Assembly (NCBI RefSeq): GCF_003344885.1
Contig: NZ_CP031155.1
Location: 2,074,001-2,138,000 of the forward strand
DNA: 64,000 nt
Origin: Altererythrobacter sp. ZODW24
Lineage (GTDB): Bacteria > Pseudomonadota > Alphaproteobacteria > Sphingomonadales > Sphingomonadaceae
Direction: 5' to 3'
The notes below the pieces were generated by a model. The model did not search any database, was not told where the DNA came from, and saw only the letters and a list, made by a program, of their open reading frames with translations. Shown here one piece after another: positions 24,685 through 33,629 of the stretch. A program made the translations under genes and the position numbers. How positions within the stretch are numbered: the stretch's first letter is position 1; each line of letters opens with the position of its first letter.

Positions 24685-26292
24685 TTAGGTAAAGCCGAAG
24701 AAGTGGCGCTGTTCGTCCCAGCCGAGTGGGATGCTGGTAGCGCGAAGCAGTTGCCGGCCTGTCAGCGATGCAGGTTGCCGGCCCTCGACTATGGCCGAGA
24801 GGAGATCCGGCGCGAGCCAGCTGATGCGGAGAAGCTGCCAGAGATGCCGCTTCCCGTAATCCGAGACTGCTGGATGTTCTTTGCCAGTAATAACCATTTG
24901 CTGTGTCGCACGGGCCTTTGCAATCAACTTCAGAAGCACCGGATCTGGCTCGTTGGTGGCATCAAGTCCATCAGGCGGGATGGCAAGTTTCAGCTCGCTT
25001 CCGCGATGGACAAGCCGGGCCGGCAGACTGATCTGCTCGTTCGTGGCCTTGCCGTCGAATGACAGGGTCAAACTGTCTTCAGTCAGGCTGGCTTTCACTC
25101 CCAAGTCGAGAAGGGTTCGTCTTTGCTCTGGCACAGGCATTTGCGGGAGATCGGATGCGAGACCATTTCGAGACTTTCTCTTCTCCTCCACAGCGCCGGC
25201 TTGCTGCTGCTCGACATCGCAAGGTGCTCTCTTGAGCCATTGCACAAAGAGCCTGATCACTGCCTTTTCGAGGTCCCCGGCAGGAACTCGCCATGCCTCA
25301 TCCTTGCTTTCTCCAATTGCAAGCCGGGTTGCGTAGTAGCGATACTGCCTGCTTCCCTTGCGTGTATGTACCGGCGTCATGGGCCGGCCGCTCGGATCGG
25401 TCAGCATACCGGTAAGCAGGCTAGGATGTTTGAACCTCTTACCGATCATTCTTTCCTGTCCGTTCGCCGCGAAGACAGCTTGTGCCTGCTCGAAGATATC
25501 CTGCGGCACGATCTGTTCGTGCTCGCCTTCATAAAGCTCGCCGTCATGGCGAACCTTGCCGAGGTAGATCGGGTTCTTGAGCAACAAGGCCAGCGGGCCT
25601 TTGGTAAAATAGATGCCGCCTTTGGTCTGGCCATCACGGTAGGTTCGGAGTTTGGTTTTGATCCCGCGTCCAGCCAGGTCTTCAGCAAGAGCGCTTATCG
25701 ACCTAAGCGCGACATACCGTTCAAAGATCAGCCGGACCTCCGCCGCTTCTGTTGAATGCGGCAGCAACTTTCGATCACCAAGGTCATACCCGAACGGAAC
25801 AGGCCCTCCCATCCACATACCCTTGCGTTTGGAGGCAGCGACCTTGTCGCGGATCCTCTCGCCTGTGACCTCGCGCTCGAACTGTGCAAACGAGAGGAGC
25901 ACGTTGAGGGTCAGCCTTCCCATACTGGTTGTCGTGTTGAACGCCTGCGTCACACTCACGAAGGATGCGTCAGCCTTGTCCAGCGTGTCGACAATGCGGG
26001 CGAAGTCAGCAAGATTGCGAGTAAGCCGGTCGACCTTGTAGACGACGATGACATCGACCTTGCCGGCTTCAACATCTGCAAGAAGCTGCTGAAGCCCCGG
26101 CCGGTCCATGTTGCCGCCTGACCAGCCGCCGTCGTCATAAAGCTCGCTGCCCAGTTCCCAGCCCTCATGGGCTTGGCTCATGACGTAAGCAGCGCAGGCT
26201 TCTCGCTGGGCATCCAGACTGTTGAAGGCCTGCTCAATGCCCTCCTCGGTCGATTTGCGCGTATAGATGGCGCAGCGCTTGCGATTAGCCAT
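24685..26292 (-). CDS. Large serine recombinase (site-specific)
   Basis: This 535-residue recombinase has the N-terminal resolvase domain with catalytic Ser14 in RCAIYTRKST, the DGGWSGGNMDRPGLQ loop and VYKVDRLTRNLADF with catalytic Arg residues. A recombinase domain (GPLALLLKNPIYLGKV) and a long C-terminal part follow. No clear zinc ribbon is visible. Such enzymes integrate and excise mobile DNA. The ATG at 26292 overlaps the DUF2924 stop by eight bases. The gene ends about 200 bp from tRNA-Thr. No matching att repeat was found. Confidence 0.9.
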   Translation of the reverse strand: MANRKRCAIYTRKSTEEGIEQAFNSLDAQREACAAYVMSQAHEGWELGSELYDDGGWSGGNMDRPGLQQLLADVEAGKVDVIVVYKVDRLTRNLADFARIVDTLDKADASFVSVTQAFNTTTSMGRLTLNVLLSFAQFEREVTGERIRDKVAASKRKGMWMGGPVPFGYDLGDRKLLPHSTEAAEVRLIFERYVALRSISALAEDLAGRGIKTKLRTYRDGQTKGGIYFTKGPLALLLKNPIYLGKVRHDGELYEGEHEQIVPQDIFEQAQAVFAANGQERMIGKRFKHPSLLTGMLTDPSGRPMTPVHTRKGSRQYRYYATRLAIGESKDEAWRVPAGDLEKAVIRLFVQWLKRAPCDVEQQQAGAVEEKRKSRNGLASDLPQMPVPEQRRTLLDLGVKASLTEDSLTLSFDGKATNEQISLPARLVHRGSELKLAIPPDGLDATNEPDPVLLKLIAKARATQQMVITGKEHPAVSDYGKRHLWQLLRISWLAPDLLSAIVEGRQPASLTGRQLLRATSIPLGWDEQRHFFGFT

Positions 26293-26743
26293 CTGCAAAA
26301 GCCCGTTGCTTATCTGTCTTGCGTTTGCGGACTCCAAAGAACCTCGGTCCTGACCAATGGGTGCCTGTTATCGCGCTGGCGATCTGGGTCAGGCTTGAAT
26401 AGCGCCGTCCCTGATGCTCGAAGCTATCGCCAAGGACCAGCACATGATGAGTCTTGCCGTGCCACTGGCGAACCAGCCGTGTTCCTGTCTTCAGAGAGAT
26501 GTCTCGAGCAGACGTGACGTCTCCGGTCTTCTCAATCTGCCGCAATGCCTCGCTCAGCCTGTTTCGCGTTGCTGTTGGCAGGCCGCCATGAACGCGGGAC
26601 TGGAGCTTCCAGGCGATCCCGCGGCGAAGCAGATCAGGGCCAATGTCTGGAGCAATTGTGCGAAGCTGTTCTCGCCATTCTGCACGCAGTTGAGATGGAG
26701 TCATCTCGTGCAGCGATGCGAGCTTGGTCTTCAGCGCGCTCAT
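26285..26743 (-). CDS. DUF2924 domain protein
   Basis: This 152-residue protein matches the DUF2924 pattern: LASLHEMTPSQLRAEWRE at the N-terminus, DLLRRGIAWKLQ, then GTRLVRQWHGKTHHVLVL and TGTHWSGPRFFG at the end. The role is unknown, but the gene is habitually found between DUF3489 and a serine recombinase in alphaproteobacteria. It overlaps both neighbours, so the three form one translational unit. Confidence 0.85.
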   Translation of the reverse strand: MSALKTKLASLHEMTPSQLRAEWREQLRTIAPDIGPDLLRRGIAWKLQSRVHGGLPTATRNRLSEALRQIEKTGDVTSARDISLKTGTRLVRQWHGKTHHVLVLGDSFEHQGRRYSSLTQIASAITGTHWSGPRFFGVRKRKTDKQRAFADG

Positions 26744-26994
26744 CGGATCTGCTCAGACGATGCAGTCCCGGAAATGCGATACGCCAGCGACCGGTCGGAC
26801 CGCTGCTCCTTGATTACCGTGTCCCCACTTTTCCGGACTCCGGTGAGGAATGCACGGCAGCTATGCGGCTGCCAGTCTGTTGCCTTGACGATCTCGGCAA
26901 TGGATGCGCCTTTTGTTCGCCTCAACATCCGCGTCACTGTTGTTGCCTTGGTTTGGCGCTTCCTTTTGATAGGCTTTGCAACTGGGGGTGGCAT
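26740..26994 (-). CDS. DUF3489 domain protein
   Basis: This 84-residue basic protein contains TKATTVTRMLRRTKGASIAEI followed by ATDWQPHSCRAFLTGVRK, a compact winged-helix-like fold diagnostic for DUF3489. ATG 26994 (MPPPVAKP) is chosen; upstream in-frame sequence is low quality. The stop overlaps the DUF2924 start. It is the first gene of the recombinase unit. Confidence 0.8.
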   Translation of the reverse strand: MPPPVAKPIKRKRQTKATTVTRMLRRTKGASIAEIVKATDWQPHSCRAFLTGVRKSGDTVIKEQRSDRSLAYRISGTASSEQIR

Positions 26995-27250
26995 GTCGGG
27001 TCTCCTGCTTGAGACCGAGGCAGTCTCGGCCTTGCAGTGACACAGGCCGCACGGTCGATGACCGAAGCGGCTCTGGAGACGGCTCCGTCTCTCGAAGCAT
27101 GAATGCTCGAGTTCCGCGTGAAGTCCAGTCGAATGTCTGCTTTGCGCCCCAATCCAAGACATAGCCATCCCAGACCTCGGCTATTAACAGCGGACCTTGT
27201 CCGCGGTCATTCCAGACAAGGAGATACCAGTGACTTGCCCATAATTCGAT
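26995..27250 (-). other. Gene-free stretch, possibly a gene remnant
   Basis: An open frame on the minus strand (residues such as WIELWASHWYLLVWNDRG) runs through here but starts inside the autotransporter gene, crosses its hairpin and continues out of frame into DUF3489. It may be the remnant of a gene that once preceded DUF3489. I cannot identify it. Confidence 0.3.
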
Positions 27251-27278
27251 CCAGCCGTCCGAGCGATCAGACGGCTGG
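27251..27278 (-). terminator. Hairpin after the PKD autotransporter gene
   Basis: Perfect 9-bp arms CCAGCCGTC and GACGGCTGG around a 10-base loop, about 20 bases after the autotransporter stop. There is no T run on the minus strand, so termination efficiency is doubtful. Confidence 0.5.
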
Positions 27279-27296
27279 AATGGCTTTTCCCCGGCG

Positions 27297-30200
27297 CTAA
27301 AAACGGAATGAGATGCCGATACTAACACCAGCGGCCTCAAAGTCGCTTTCGCCAATTCCGTCATAGAAGCCGGTCAAGTTGAGACGAACGCCATCGGGCG
27401 ATGTCGCATCGATGCCAGCTACTGCACGCCCGCGAAGCCCATTGTTGATCACAGTGTTGGTAGTGGCACCGAAGGTCAGAATGCCCTCAAGTTCCGAATA
27501 GGGGCGAACATTCCATCCGCTCTGCGTATCAATCCGATAATCGAAGCGCGGACTGAAGGCGACTTCGCCTTGCTCTACGCTCTGCCCCGGAATGGATACG
27601 TTCAGACTATCAGTATATGCCTCTTGGTTCTCACGGATGTAACGCACTGACAATTCGGGCCACAATGTTGCCTGTTTGCCCAAGTCGACATCGCCGACTA
27701 GTGTACCGCTAAACAGAAGACGTTCGGTGTCGAAGCCGTCAATGAATGTCCCAAGTGGCGAGATCGAGTTGTCAGACTTGCCGTATGCAACCCGCGCGTC
27801 AGCATAGAGCCTCGGTGACAATTTGGCTGTCACATAAGGGCCTGCCATCCAGCCACTGCCTTCGACCGATCCCTCCGCACCCACTCCGCCATCGCGGTTG
27901 AATTCGTCAATCTGGACAAGTGCACCGACCAACACGTCATCGCCAACAAGATAGTCAACGCCGACGTAGCCGATCAGGAAACTGCCTTGATTTTGGCCGA
28001 GTGTGACATTGGCATAGGTAACATCAGCCCATATGTCGGCTTTCCGTATGCGGTTTACATCTCCGGTTGAGCTTGCTGCCATCGCCAGGCTCGAATTGGC
28101 GCGGATTGTTCCGCCACCTGCCTGCATCGCAAATGGCAAGCTACCGCTTCCCGGAACACCCACGCCTTCTACCGATGCAGAGCCACCTGCGGCAGGTCGG
28201 TCTTGCAGACGGTCGATCCGACGTTGGAGATCGGGCTGATTCGACAGCAGCAAGGCATTGCGACCTGACAGGAAGTCGCGGATCGCGGCAGACGCAGCGC
28301 TCCGGGTATCTGCCAATGTCGCGGTACAAACCAGATCTTCATTGGCCGACAGTTCCAGCGCCACCGATCTGTTGGTGAGGCTCAGGGCACTGTCATCGTC
28401 GTTACAGCTCAGTTCGGTCAGCGCATAACCCTGTGCAGTCAGATCCTGCACAGAGAAAGTATAGCTGCCCGCGGTCACAGATGTTGCTGAAACCGTCGCT
28501 GTGCCGCCCGATGTTGTCACGCTGGTATTGAGCGCGGGAAGGGTCGAGCTGAATGCGACCGTTGTATCGTCGCCGACAACGCGTTGCACGATTGTTATTG
28601 TACCGATCGCCTGAACAGCAATCACAACACGATCAGGCGCAGAATTGACGGTGCCGTCATTCACAACCAGCTCGAAAACCAGGTCCTCATTGCCATTGAC
28701 CAGGGGAGCGACGAATGTTGGGGAGTCGCTACTCCCCCCGGTCAATGACACTGCTGTTCCAGAAACTTGCGTCCATACATAGATGAGAGGGTCACCATCT
28801 GGATCGCTTGATCCGGCGCCATTTAGCGTCACCGTTTCACCGCTATTGATCGGCCCCTGATCTGCGCCTGCATCGGCGACTGGCGGACTGTTCGGCTCGA
28901 CAGTAATGACAACTTCATCGACATCCGGACGGCCAATTCCGTCGCTGACCTCGACCGAGAACGTCAGAGTCTGGTTTGCGGTTATACCACTTGGCGCGGT
29001 GAAGGTTGGCGTTGCACTATTAGGATCGGACAGTGTCACGCTCGGCCCACCTGTCTGCGACCAGGTGTACATGAGCGGGTCGCCATCGCCATCGGTGGAG
29101 CCGGTGGCATCTAACGTTACCAAGGAGCCCGCATTAACTGTCTGATCAATACCTGCATCGGCATCTTCGGGCAAATTGGCTGGGATAGTCACATTAACAC
29201 TGTCTGGAGCGGAGCTTGTTGTTCCATCATTTGCGACCAGACTAAAGGTAAGAATTTGATCCGCTGTCGCCTTCTGTGGAGCTGTAAAACTGGGATTCAG
29301 TGTTGTATCGCCATTTAATGTCACCGTAGGCCCAGCAACTTGCATCCATTGGTAAGTGAGTGGATCGTTTTCAGGGTCCGTTGCAGCACCTTCCAGGGTT
29401 ACGAGACTGCCTCCAGAGAACGTCACATCGTTGCCCGCGTCTGCAGTCGGCGAGGCATTCGACGGGATCGTGACATCAACTGTATCAGGTGTAGAATTCG
29501 CGAAACCATCGTTGACGACCAAGCTAAAGGTCAACAGCTGATTGGCGGCCCCGCCAACGGGTGCCGTGAAGGTCGGATTTGATGCAGTCGGGTCGGACAA
29601 GGTCACTGTGGGGCCGGCTGTTTGAGTCCACATATACGTCAAATTGTCGCCGTCACCGTCAATGGAATCGATCCCGCTAAGCATTACTGTGCTGCCGCCA
29701 GCCGGCATTTGATCCGGTCCGGCATTCGCGGTCGGTCCGACATTGCCGAGAATAGTGTATTCCACCGTATCAGGGGCAGAGTTGCTGGTGCCATCATTCG
29801 CGACGAGGCTAAAAGTTAAGACTTGGGTCGCTGCAGTTTTCGCGGGCGACGCAAAACTAGCGTTAAGGCTGGTTGCATTGTTCAGAGTAACGGTAGGACC
29901 ACCTGTCTGTGTCCACTGATAGGTTAGTGGATCATTTTCAGGGTCGCTCGCGCTACCGTTGAGAGTGACATTCACCCCACCGCTGACCGGCAAGTCTGGA
30001 CCAGCGTTCACTATTGGCGAAGCATTGGCAAGCACTGTGATATCGACCGTGTCTCCACGTGGAGTGCCGAGCCCATCGCTGACCCTTAGTTCAAATGTCA
30101 GGAGTTGGTTCGCGGCGGTGTTCAGCGGAGCCACAAATGTTGGCGTCGCCGAATTCGGGTTGTTCAGCGTAACCGCGGGCCCGGCGATCTGCAGCCAAGT

Positions 30201-31109
30201 ATATGTCAAAATATCGCCATCGGGATCAGATGATCCGGTTCCATCAAGGGTCACAGTCGCGCCACCTCCGACACTGGCATCTGGACCGGCGTCAGTTGAT
30301 GGGCCTTGGTTGGCTGCGACGGTGTAAGTCACAGTATCTGTCTCAGTAGCAATCCCGTCGTTGGCGGAGAGCTCAAAAACTAGCGCTTGCGGGGTATTTG
30401 TTTTCGTTGGCGCGGTGAAGTTGGCACTCAAACTGTTTGGATTGGTAATTGTGACGGCTGCCCCAGAAATCTGCGAATAGGCGACCGTCAAAACATCGTT
30501 GTCTATATCGCTTGCAGTGCCGGTGAAAGTCTGCGTCGCGCCTCCGGCGACGGTAGCATCCGCACCTGCATCAACATCGGGCGCATTGTTGAAGCGCGCC
30601 AGCAGGCACGCGCCACCCGCTGCCTGAAGGTCCGCATCGGAGATACCGCGCTGGCCAAGGACCGCGCCGCGTCCGGCAGCGGTTTGAGAGGTCGCTTCGA
30701 AAATAGTATAAAACAGCGGAAAATTTACCGATCCGGGAACCACATTGAAATCTAAATCCGTGGTCAGGGTTTGGCCGCCCAGAGGAGAAACGGGCACAGA
30801 AAAAGTGGAGTCTTCCGCACTGCCGAAATTTGTAGAGATCACGTTGCCGCTAGAATCCGTTATCGCGATATGAACAAAATCTCGCGTCGGCGTATCGGTG
30901 GGCGCGACTGTGCTGTACGAAAACAGGCCCCGAATACGGCAGCTAGAACCGCCTGGTGCTCCTCCGTTGGCCTGATTCGATACGAAAGTGTTGTCGACGC
31001 TGGTCACATTGGTTCCCGCCTGCGCAGTCGTCGATAAGGCAAGTGCGAACGCAGCACTTCCAACAATCGCAGTGGAACGCAGAAGCTGCTGTTTAGAAAA
31101 ATGTGACAT
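27297..31109 (-). CDS. Autotransporter with seven PKD/Ig-like repeats
   Basis: This 1270-residue surface protein has a signal peptide that ends near TTAQAG. After about 150 residues come seven repeats of about 90 residues, each opening with a xADAGxDxxVxxG-like motif and containing DPDGDxLxYxWxQ. These are PKD/REJ-like beta domains used in adhesion. A linker (AAIRDFLSGRNALLLSNQP) precedes a C-terminal beta-barrel of about 250 residues ending in SIGISFRF with terminal Phe, typical of type Va autotransporters. ATG 31109 (MSHFSKQQ) is the likely start. An operator-like palindrome lies 83 bp upstream. It probably mediates adhesion or aggregation. Confidence 0.85.
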   Translation of the reverse strand: MSHFSKQQLLRSTAIVGSAAFALALSTTAQAGTNVTSVDNTFVSNQANGGAPGGSSCRIRGLFSYSTVAPTDTPTRDFVHIAITDSSGNVISTNFGSAEDSTFSVPVSPLGGQTLTTDLDFNVVPGSVNFPLFYTIFEATSQTAAGRGAVLGQRGISDADLQAAGGACLLARFNNAPDVDAGADATVAGGATQTFTGTASDIDNDVLTVAYSQISGAAVTITNPNSLSANFTAPTKTNTPQALVFELSANDGIATETDTVTYTVAANQGPSTDAGPDASVGGGATVTLDGTGSSDPDGDILTYTWLQIAGPAVTLNNPNSATPTFVAPLNTAANQLLTFELRVSDGLGTPRGDTVDITVLANASPIVNAGPDLPVSGGVNVTLNGSASDPENDPLTYQWTQTGGPTVTLNNATSLNASFASPAKTAATQVLTFSLVANDGTSNSAPDTVEYTILGNVGPTANAGPDQMPAGGSTVMLSGIDSIDGDGDNLTYMWTQTAGPTVTLSDPTASNPTFTAPVGGAANQLLTFSLVVNDGFANSTPDTVDVTIPSNASPTADAGNDVTFSGGSLVTLEGAATDPENDPLTYQWMQVAGPTVTLNGDTTLNPSFTAPQKATADQILTFSLVANDGTTSSAPDSVNVTIPANLPEDADAGIDQTVNAGSLVTLDATGSTDGDGDPLMYTWSQTGGPSVTLSDPNSATPTFTAPSGITANQTLTFSVEVSDGIGRPDVDEVVITVEPNSPPVADAGADQGPINSGETVTLNGAGSSDPDGDPLIYVWTQVSGTAVSLTGGSSDSPTFVAPLVNGNEDLVFELVVNDGTVNSAPDRVVIAVQAIGTITIVQRVVGDDTTVAFSSTLPALNTSVTTSGGTATVSATSVTAGSYTFSVQDLTAQGYALTELSCNDDDSALSLTNRSVALELSANEDLVCTATLADTRSAASAAIRDFLSGRNALLLSNQPDLQRRIDRLQDRPAAGGSASVEGVGVPGSGSLPFAMQAGGGTIRANSSLAMAASSTGDVNRIRKADIWADVTYANVTLGQNQGSFLIGYVGVDYLVGDDVLVGALVQIDEFNRDGGVGAEGSVEGSGWMAGPYVTAKLSPRLYADARVAYGKSDNSISPLGTFIDGFDTERLLFSGTLVGDVDLGKQATLWPELSVRYIRENQEAYTDSLNVSIPGQSVEQGEVAFSPRFDYRIDTQSGWNVRPYSELEGILTFGATTNTVINNGLRGRAVAGIDATSPDGVRLNLTGFYDGIGESDFEAAGVSIGISFRF

Positions 31110-31191
31110 CGTGTGACCCCTCAAAAACAAACCGAGATTTGAGAGGATGGATGCCGCATCACCGCCCACCCCGATATGCCACGCTTATGAT

Positions 31192-31205
31192 GCCATAGGC
31201 ATGGT
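31192..31205. promoter_or_regulatory. Module-1 operator A (GCCAT-N4-ATGGT)
   Basis: GCCAT, AGGC, ATGGT: one base from the perfect palindrome seen at the other three sites. It lies between the divergent autotransporter (83 bp from its start) and lipoprotein gene (79 bp), so it could serve both. Confidence 0.6.
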
Positions 31206-31283
31206 GGGGCGCGATATTGTCAGCGGCCATACAGTCTCGATGGCGGCGGAGTTGGCCGTCACTTCATCTGGAGACAAATTATC

Positions 31284-31613
31284 ATGGGTAAGACTATTTC
31301 ATTCGCTCTTGGCGCAAGTTTGTTGTTGGCTGCCTGCGGAGAAGCACCGCAAAGCGATAGCGACGCGTCGTCTTCCGCGCAGACCAAACAAGTGCCCAAA
31401 GCGATGACCGGGGACGAAAAGCGGCTGGCTAAAAACCAGTGTGAAATTCAGGCGGTTATGCACGGTGGAACAAGCGAACAGGCCACAGCTCTGTGCGACT
31501 GCACGATTGAAAAACTCGCCGTGGGACGGAGCGGCGAAGAGCTGGAAGTGCTCGACGGGGAAACTTCAAACGCAGCGCTCAATCAATGCGCGGAAGAGTT
31601 GGGCATTGGCTGA
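31284..31613 (+). CDS. Small lipoprotein
   Basis: This 109-residue protein has a lipoprotein signal peptide (MGKTISFALGASLLLAACGE) with lipobox LLAAC. It would be lipidated on that Cys. The mature part is acidic and has four further Cys residues (NQCEIQ, LCDCTIE, NQCAEE) that could form two disulfides. No family recognised. It is divergent from the PKD autotransporter and shares its operator region. Confidence 0.75.
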   Translation: MGKTISFALGASLLLAACGEAPQSDSDASSSAQTKQVPKAMTGDEKRLAKNQCEIQAVMHGGTSEQATALCDCTIEKLAVGRSGEELEVLDGETSNAALNQCAEELGIG

Positions 31614-31622
31614 ATAACGCTC

Positions 31623-31658
31623 AAAAAAGCGGGGCTGACCTATCACGGTCAACCCCGC
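31623..31658 (-). terminator. Intrinsic terminator shared by convergent genes
   Basis: GCGGGGCTGACC (31629-31640) pairs with GGTCAACCCCGC (31647-31658) with one mismatch. On the minus strand it is followed by TTTTTT, giving a strong terminator for the secreted-protein gene. On the plus strand it may weakly end the lipoprotein gene. Confidence 0.8.
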
Positions 31659-31740
31659 ACAGGTTTAGCTACATGTTTGGGTCGCAACTTACTTGCAATT
31701 CACGTAGCCGCGAGCTGCACTCACCGTGCGCTCATACCAA

Positions 31741-32790
31741 TTATCGAGGAACATTCTCGCACAGCATCTCGCTGGTGTCTCCGGAACGGTAATAGGTTCC
31801 GCCCCATCCCCCACCTGCATATTTCTGCTCGTATAGACCTTGGTCCATGTAACACTTTCCGTCTGGAGCCTGGAATGCGAGGCTTGCCCCTTGATCGCGG
31901 GTTACAGGCCGCCCAGTGACCGGATGGTGCTGCACACTCCATGCACGCGACGTCAGGTGGATCTTGAGTGTTTTACCGCCGCGATATTTCTTCTGCCAAG
32001 GGCTACCCCAGAATGCGCGCGTGAACTCACGCTCTTGCACCGCATTCTTGCGGACTGCCGGGTACATCCGCGTGGCGGCAATCTTTGCTGCCAAATTGGC
32101 TGCAGCCTGCTGTTCGACTTGCTCAAATGTACCAAGCTCGGCGAGCTTTGCGCCTGCAGTCCGGTTCGCTTCGCGGATCACTTGGCTGTCCGGATAAAGA
32201 CGCTGCAACTGAATCAACTTCTCGCGGTGCGATAGCGGAACACCGTAGCGCGAGAACATTGTGGCTGGCCGTGATGCCGCGAGCGTCCTGTCAACGTCAA
32301 CCTCGTTGATACGGGCAGCCATAGACTCGGCGCGATCCTCTGCCTTCTTCAACAATCTCTGTGTCGGGCGCGTCGATAGATTGTTCGCCTGTTCGATGAG
32401 GGCAGGCGTTAGGAGGATATCCATGCGCGTGTGAAAGGCCTGTACATCCTCCTTAGCCTTGTCCCACGCGCCGTCCTCAGCCCTGATCAGAGCGCTAATG
32501 TCGAGCATAAAGCCGAGCGCCTCATCCAGCGCGTCGCTGACGGGTTGAGCAGCTTCTCGATCTGCTAGGGTATTGCTAGCTCTTGCATTCGTTGCGGAAC
32601 TTTGACGTTGGTTGGCTGGGCCTGATCGGGTCGGTATTTTTGGGATTTTGGGCAAGCGCTGAGCGTTTTCATCAAAGCTAGAGCCGAGCATTGCGGAAGC
32701 GGCATCAGCAGGTGCTATCATCAAAGCGAACGCAGCTGTACTCAAAAGCGCAGATCGAAGTGGCGATCCGTTGGTTTTAGCCATTATCAT
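31741..32790 (-). CDS. Secreted hypothetical protein of module 1
   Basis: This protein of about 349 residues starts MIMAKTNGSPL behind AGGAATT. A signal peptide (SALLSTAAFALMIAPADAAS) precedes a long helical middle region with many charged residues (AEDGAWDKAKEDVQAFHTR). The C-terminal part is Trp/Tyr/Gly-rich and contains two Cys (DGKCYMDQG, MLCENV). No domain is recognised. Operator B lies 68 bp upstream, linking it to the adjacent two-component system. Confidence 0.65.
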   Translation of the reverse strand: MIMAKTNGSPLRSALLSTAAFALMIAPADAASAMLGSSFDENAQRLPKIPKIPTRSGPANQRQSSATNARASNTLADREAAQPVSDALDEALGFMLDISALIRAEDGAWDKAKEDVQAFHTRMDILLTPALIEQANNLSTRPTQRLLKKAEDRAESMAARINEVDVDRTLAASRPATMFSRYGVPLSHREKLIQLQRLYPDSQVIREANRTAGAKLAELGTFEQVEQQAAANLAAKIAATRMYPAVRKNAVQEREFTRAFWGSPWQKKYRGGKTLKIHLTSRAWSVQHHPVTGRPVTRDQGASLAFQAPDGKCYMDQGLYEQKYAGGGWGGTYYRSGDTSEMLCENVPR

Positions 32791-32857
32791 CTTGCCAATT
32801 CCTTTGCCGTCCTGTTTGTTATGAAACAGATAGCAAGCAAAAGACCCGCGGCGATAT

Positions 32858-32871
32858 GCCATGTAGATGGC
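32858..32871. promoter_or_regulatory. Module-1 operator B (GCCAT-N4-ATGGC)
   Basis: A perfect palindrome GCCAT, GTAG, ATGGC lies just after the stop of the NarL-type regulator gene and 68 bp before the secreted-protein start. Confidence 0.7.
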
Positions 32872-32882
32872 GGTCGGGCGGA

Positions 32883-33560
32883 CTAGTCGATGGTCAGCTG
32901 CCCGCTTTTGACCGCTTCATAGACAGCTTCGCCACGTGAATGGACCGCAAGCTTGCGGTATATCGACTTGACATGATTGCCGACTGTGAGTGGTGAGATG
33001 CCCAAGCCGCGCGCAGCTTCCTTGTAGCTCTGCCCCTTTGCAAAAAGCTCGAGCAGTTCAACTTCGCGGACGGTCAATGGACCGGCATCCTGATTGTCTT
33101 TTGTTGCTGTCAGCAGCCCCTTGCCCTTCAGCTTCTCGAGCAAGTAGATCGCTGCCGATGGACTAATCGGTGCACCACCTTCGAGCGTTGCCGCAATACC
33201 CTGCAAAATTGCTTCGGGCGAACTATCCTTAAGCAAATAGCCGTCTGCTCCGGCGTCGATTGCATTGACGACTGTTTCCCGATCGCCAAAGCTGGTGACC
33301 ATTAGGACCTTCGCTTCGCATTGCTGTTTGACGAACGGAATAAAGTCGATCCCGCTACCGTCCGGCAGGCCGACATCTACCAGCACCAGGTCAGGGCTTT
33401 TGCGTACTACAAGATCGCGGGCGCGGGCGATATTCGCCGCACTCCCGCAAAGATCGTATTCAGGAAACGACGTCACAATTTCGGTAAAGTGCTCGCGAAT
33501 GGCTGGATCATCATCCAGGATTGCTATCCGATATGTTTTCATTTGCGCTTTGTCGTTCAT
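32883..33560 (-). CDS. NarL/FixJ-family response regulator of module 1
   Basis: This 225-residue regulator has a receiver (about 8-125; acidic pair in AILDDDPAIRE, phosphoacceptor Asp in LVLVDVGLPDGSG, Lys in YLLKDSSPEA). A LuxR-type helix-turn-helix follows (about 160-222; LTVREVELLELFAKGQSYKE and ISPLTVGNHVKSIYRKL). Regulators of this class bind short palindromes as dimers, which fits the four GCCAT-N4-ATGGC sites nearby. It lies downstream of its kinase; operator C sits between them. Confidence 0.9.
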   Translation of the reverse strand: MNDKAQMKTYRIAILDDDPAIREHFTEIVTSFPEYDLCGSAANIARARDLVVRKSPDLVLVDVGLPDGSGIDFIPFVKQQCEAKVLMVTSFGDRETVVNAIDAGADGYLLKDSSPEAILQGIAATLEGGAPISPSAAIYLLEKLKGKGLLTATKDNQDAGPLTVREVELLELFAKGQSYKEAARGLGISPLTVGNHVKSIYRKLAVHSRGEAVYEAVKSGQLTID

Positions 33561-33614
33561 TCGGACCTGCCCCTGTTTGATGACGCGCTATCGAGCATGC
33601 GATGGCAACTCAAT

Positions 33615-33628
33615 GCCATGGAGATGGC
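33615..33628. promoter_or_regulatory. Module-1 operator C (GCCAT-N4-ATGGC)
   Basis: A perfect palindrome GCCAT, GGAG, ATGGC in the 69-bp gap between the kinase stop and the regulator start. This implies that the regulator gene has its own controlled promoter. Confidence 0.7.
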
Positions 33629-33629
33629 T

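Noticed and set aside
26861-27364. 167-residue minus-strand frame between the recombinase unit and the PKD autotransporter
   Set aside because: It starts inside the autotransporter gene, crosses its downstream hairpin and overlaps DUF3489 out of frame; at most a remnant.
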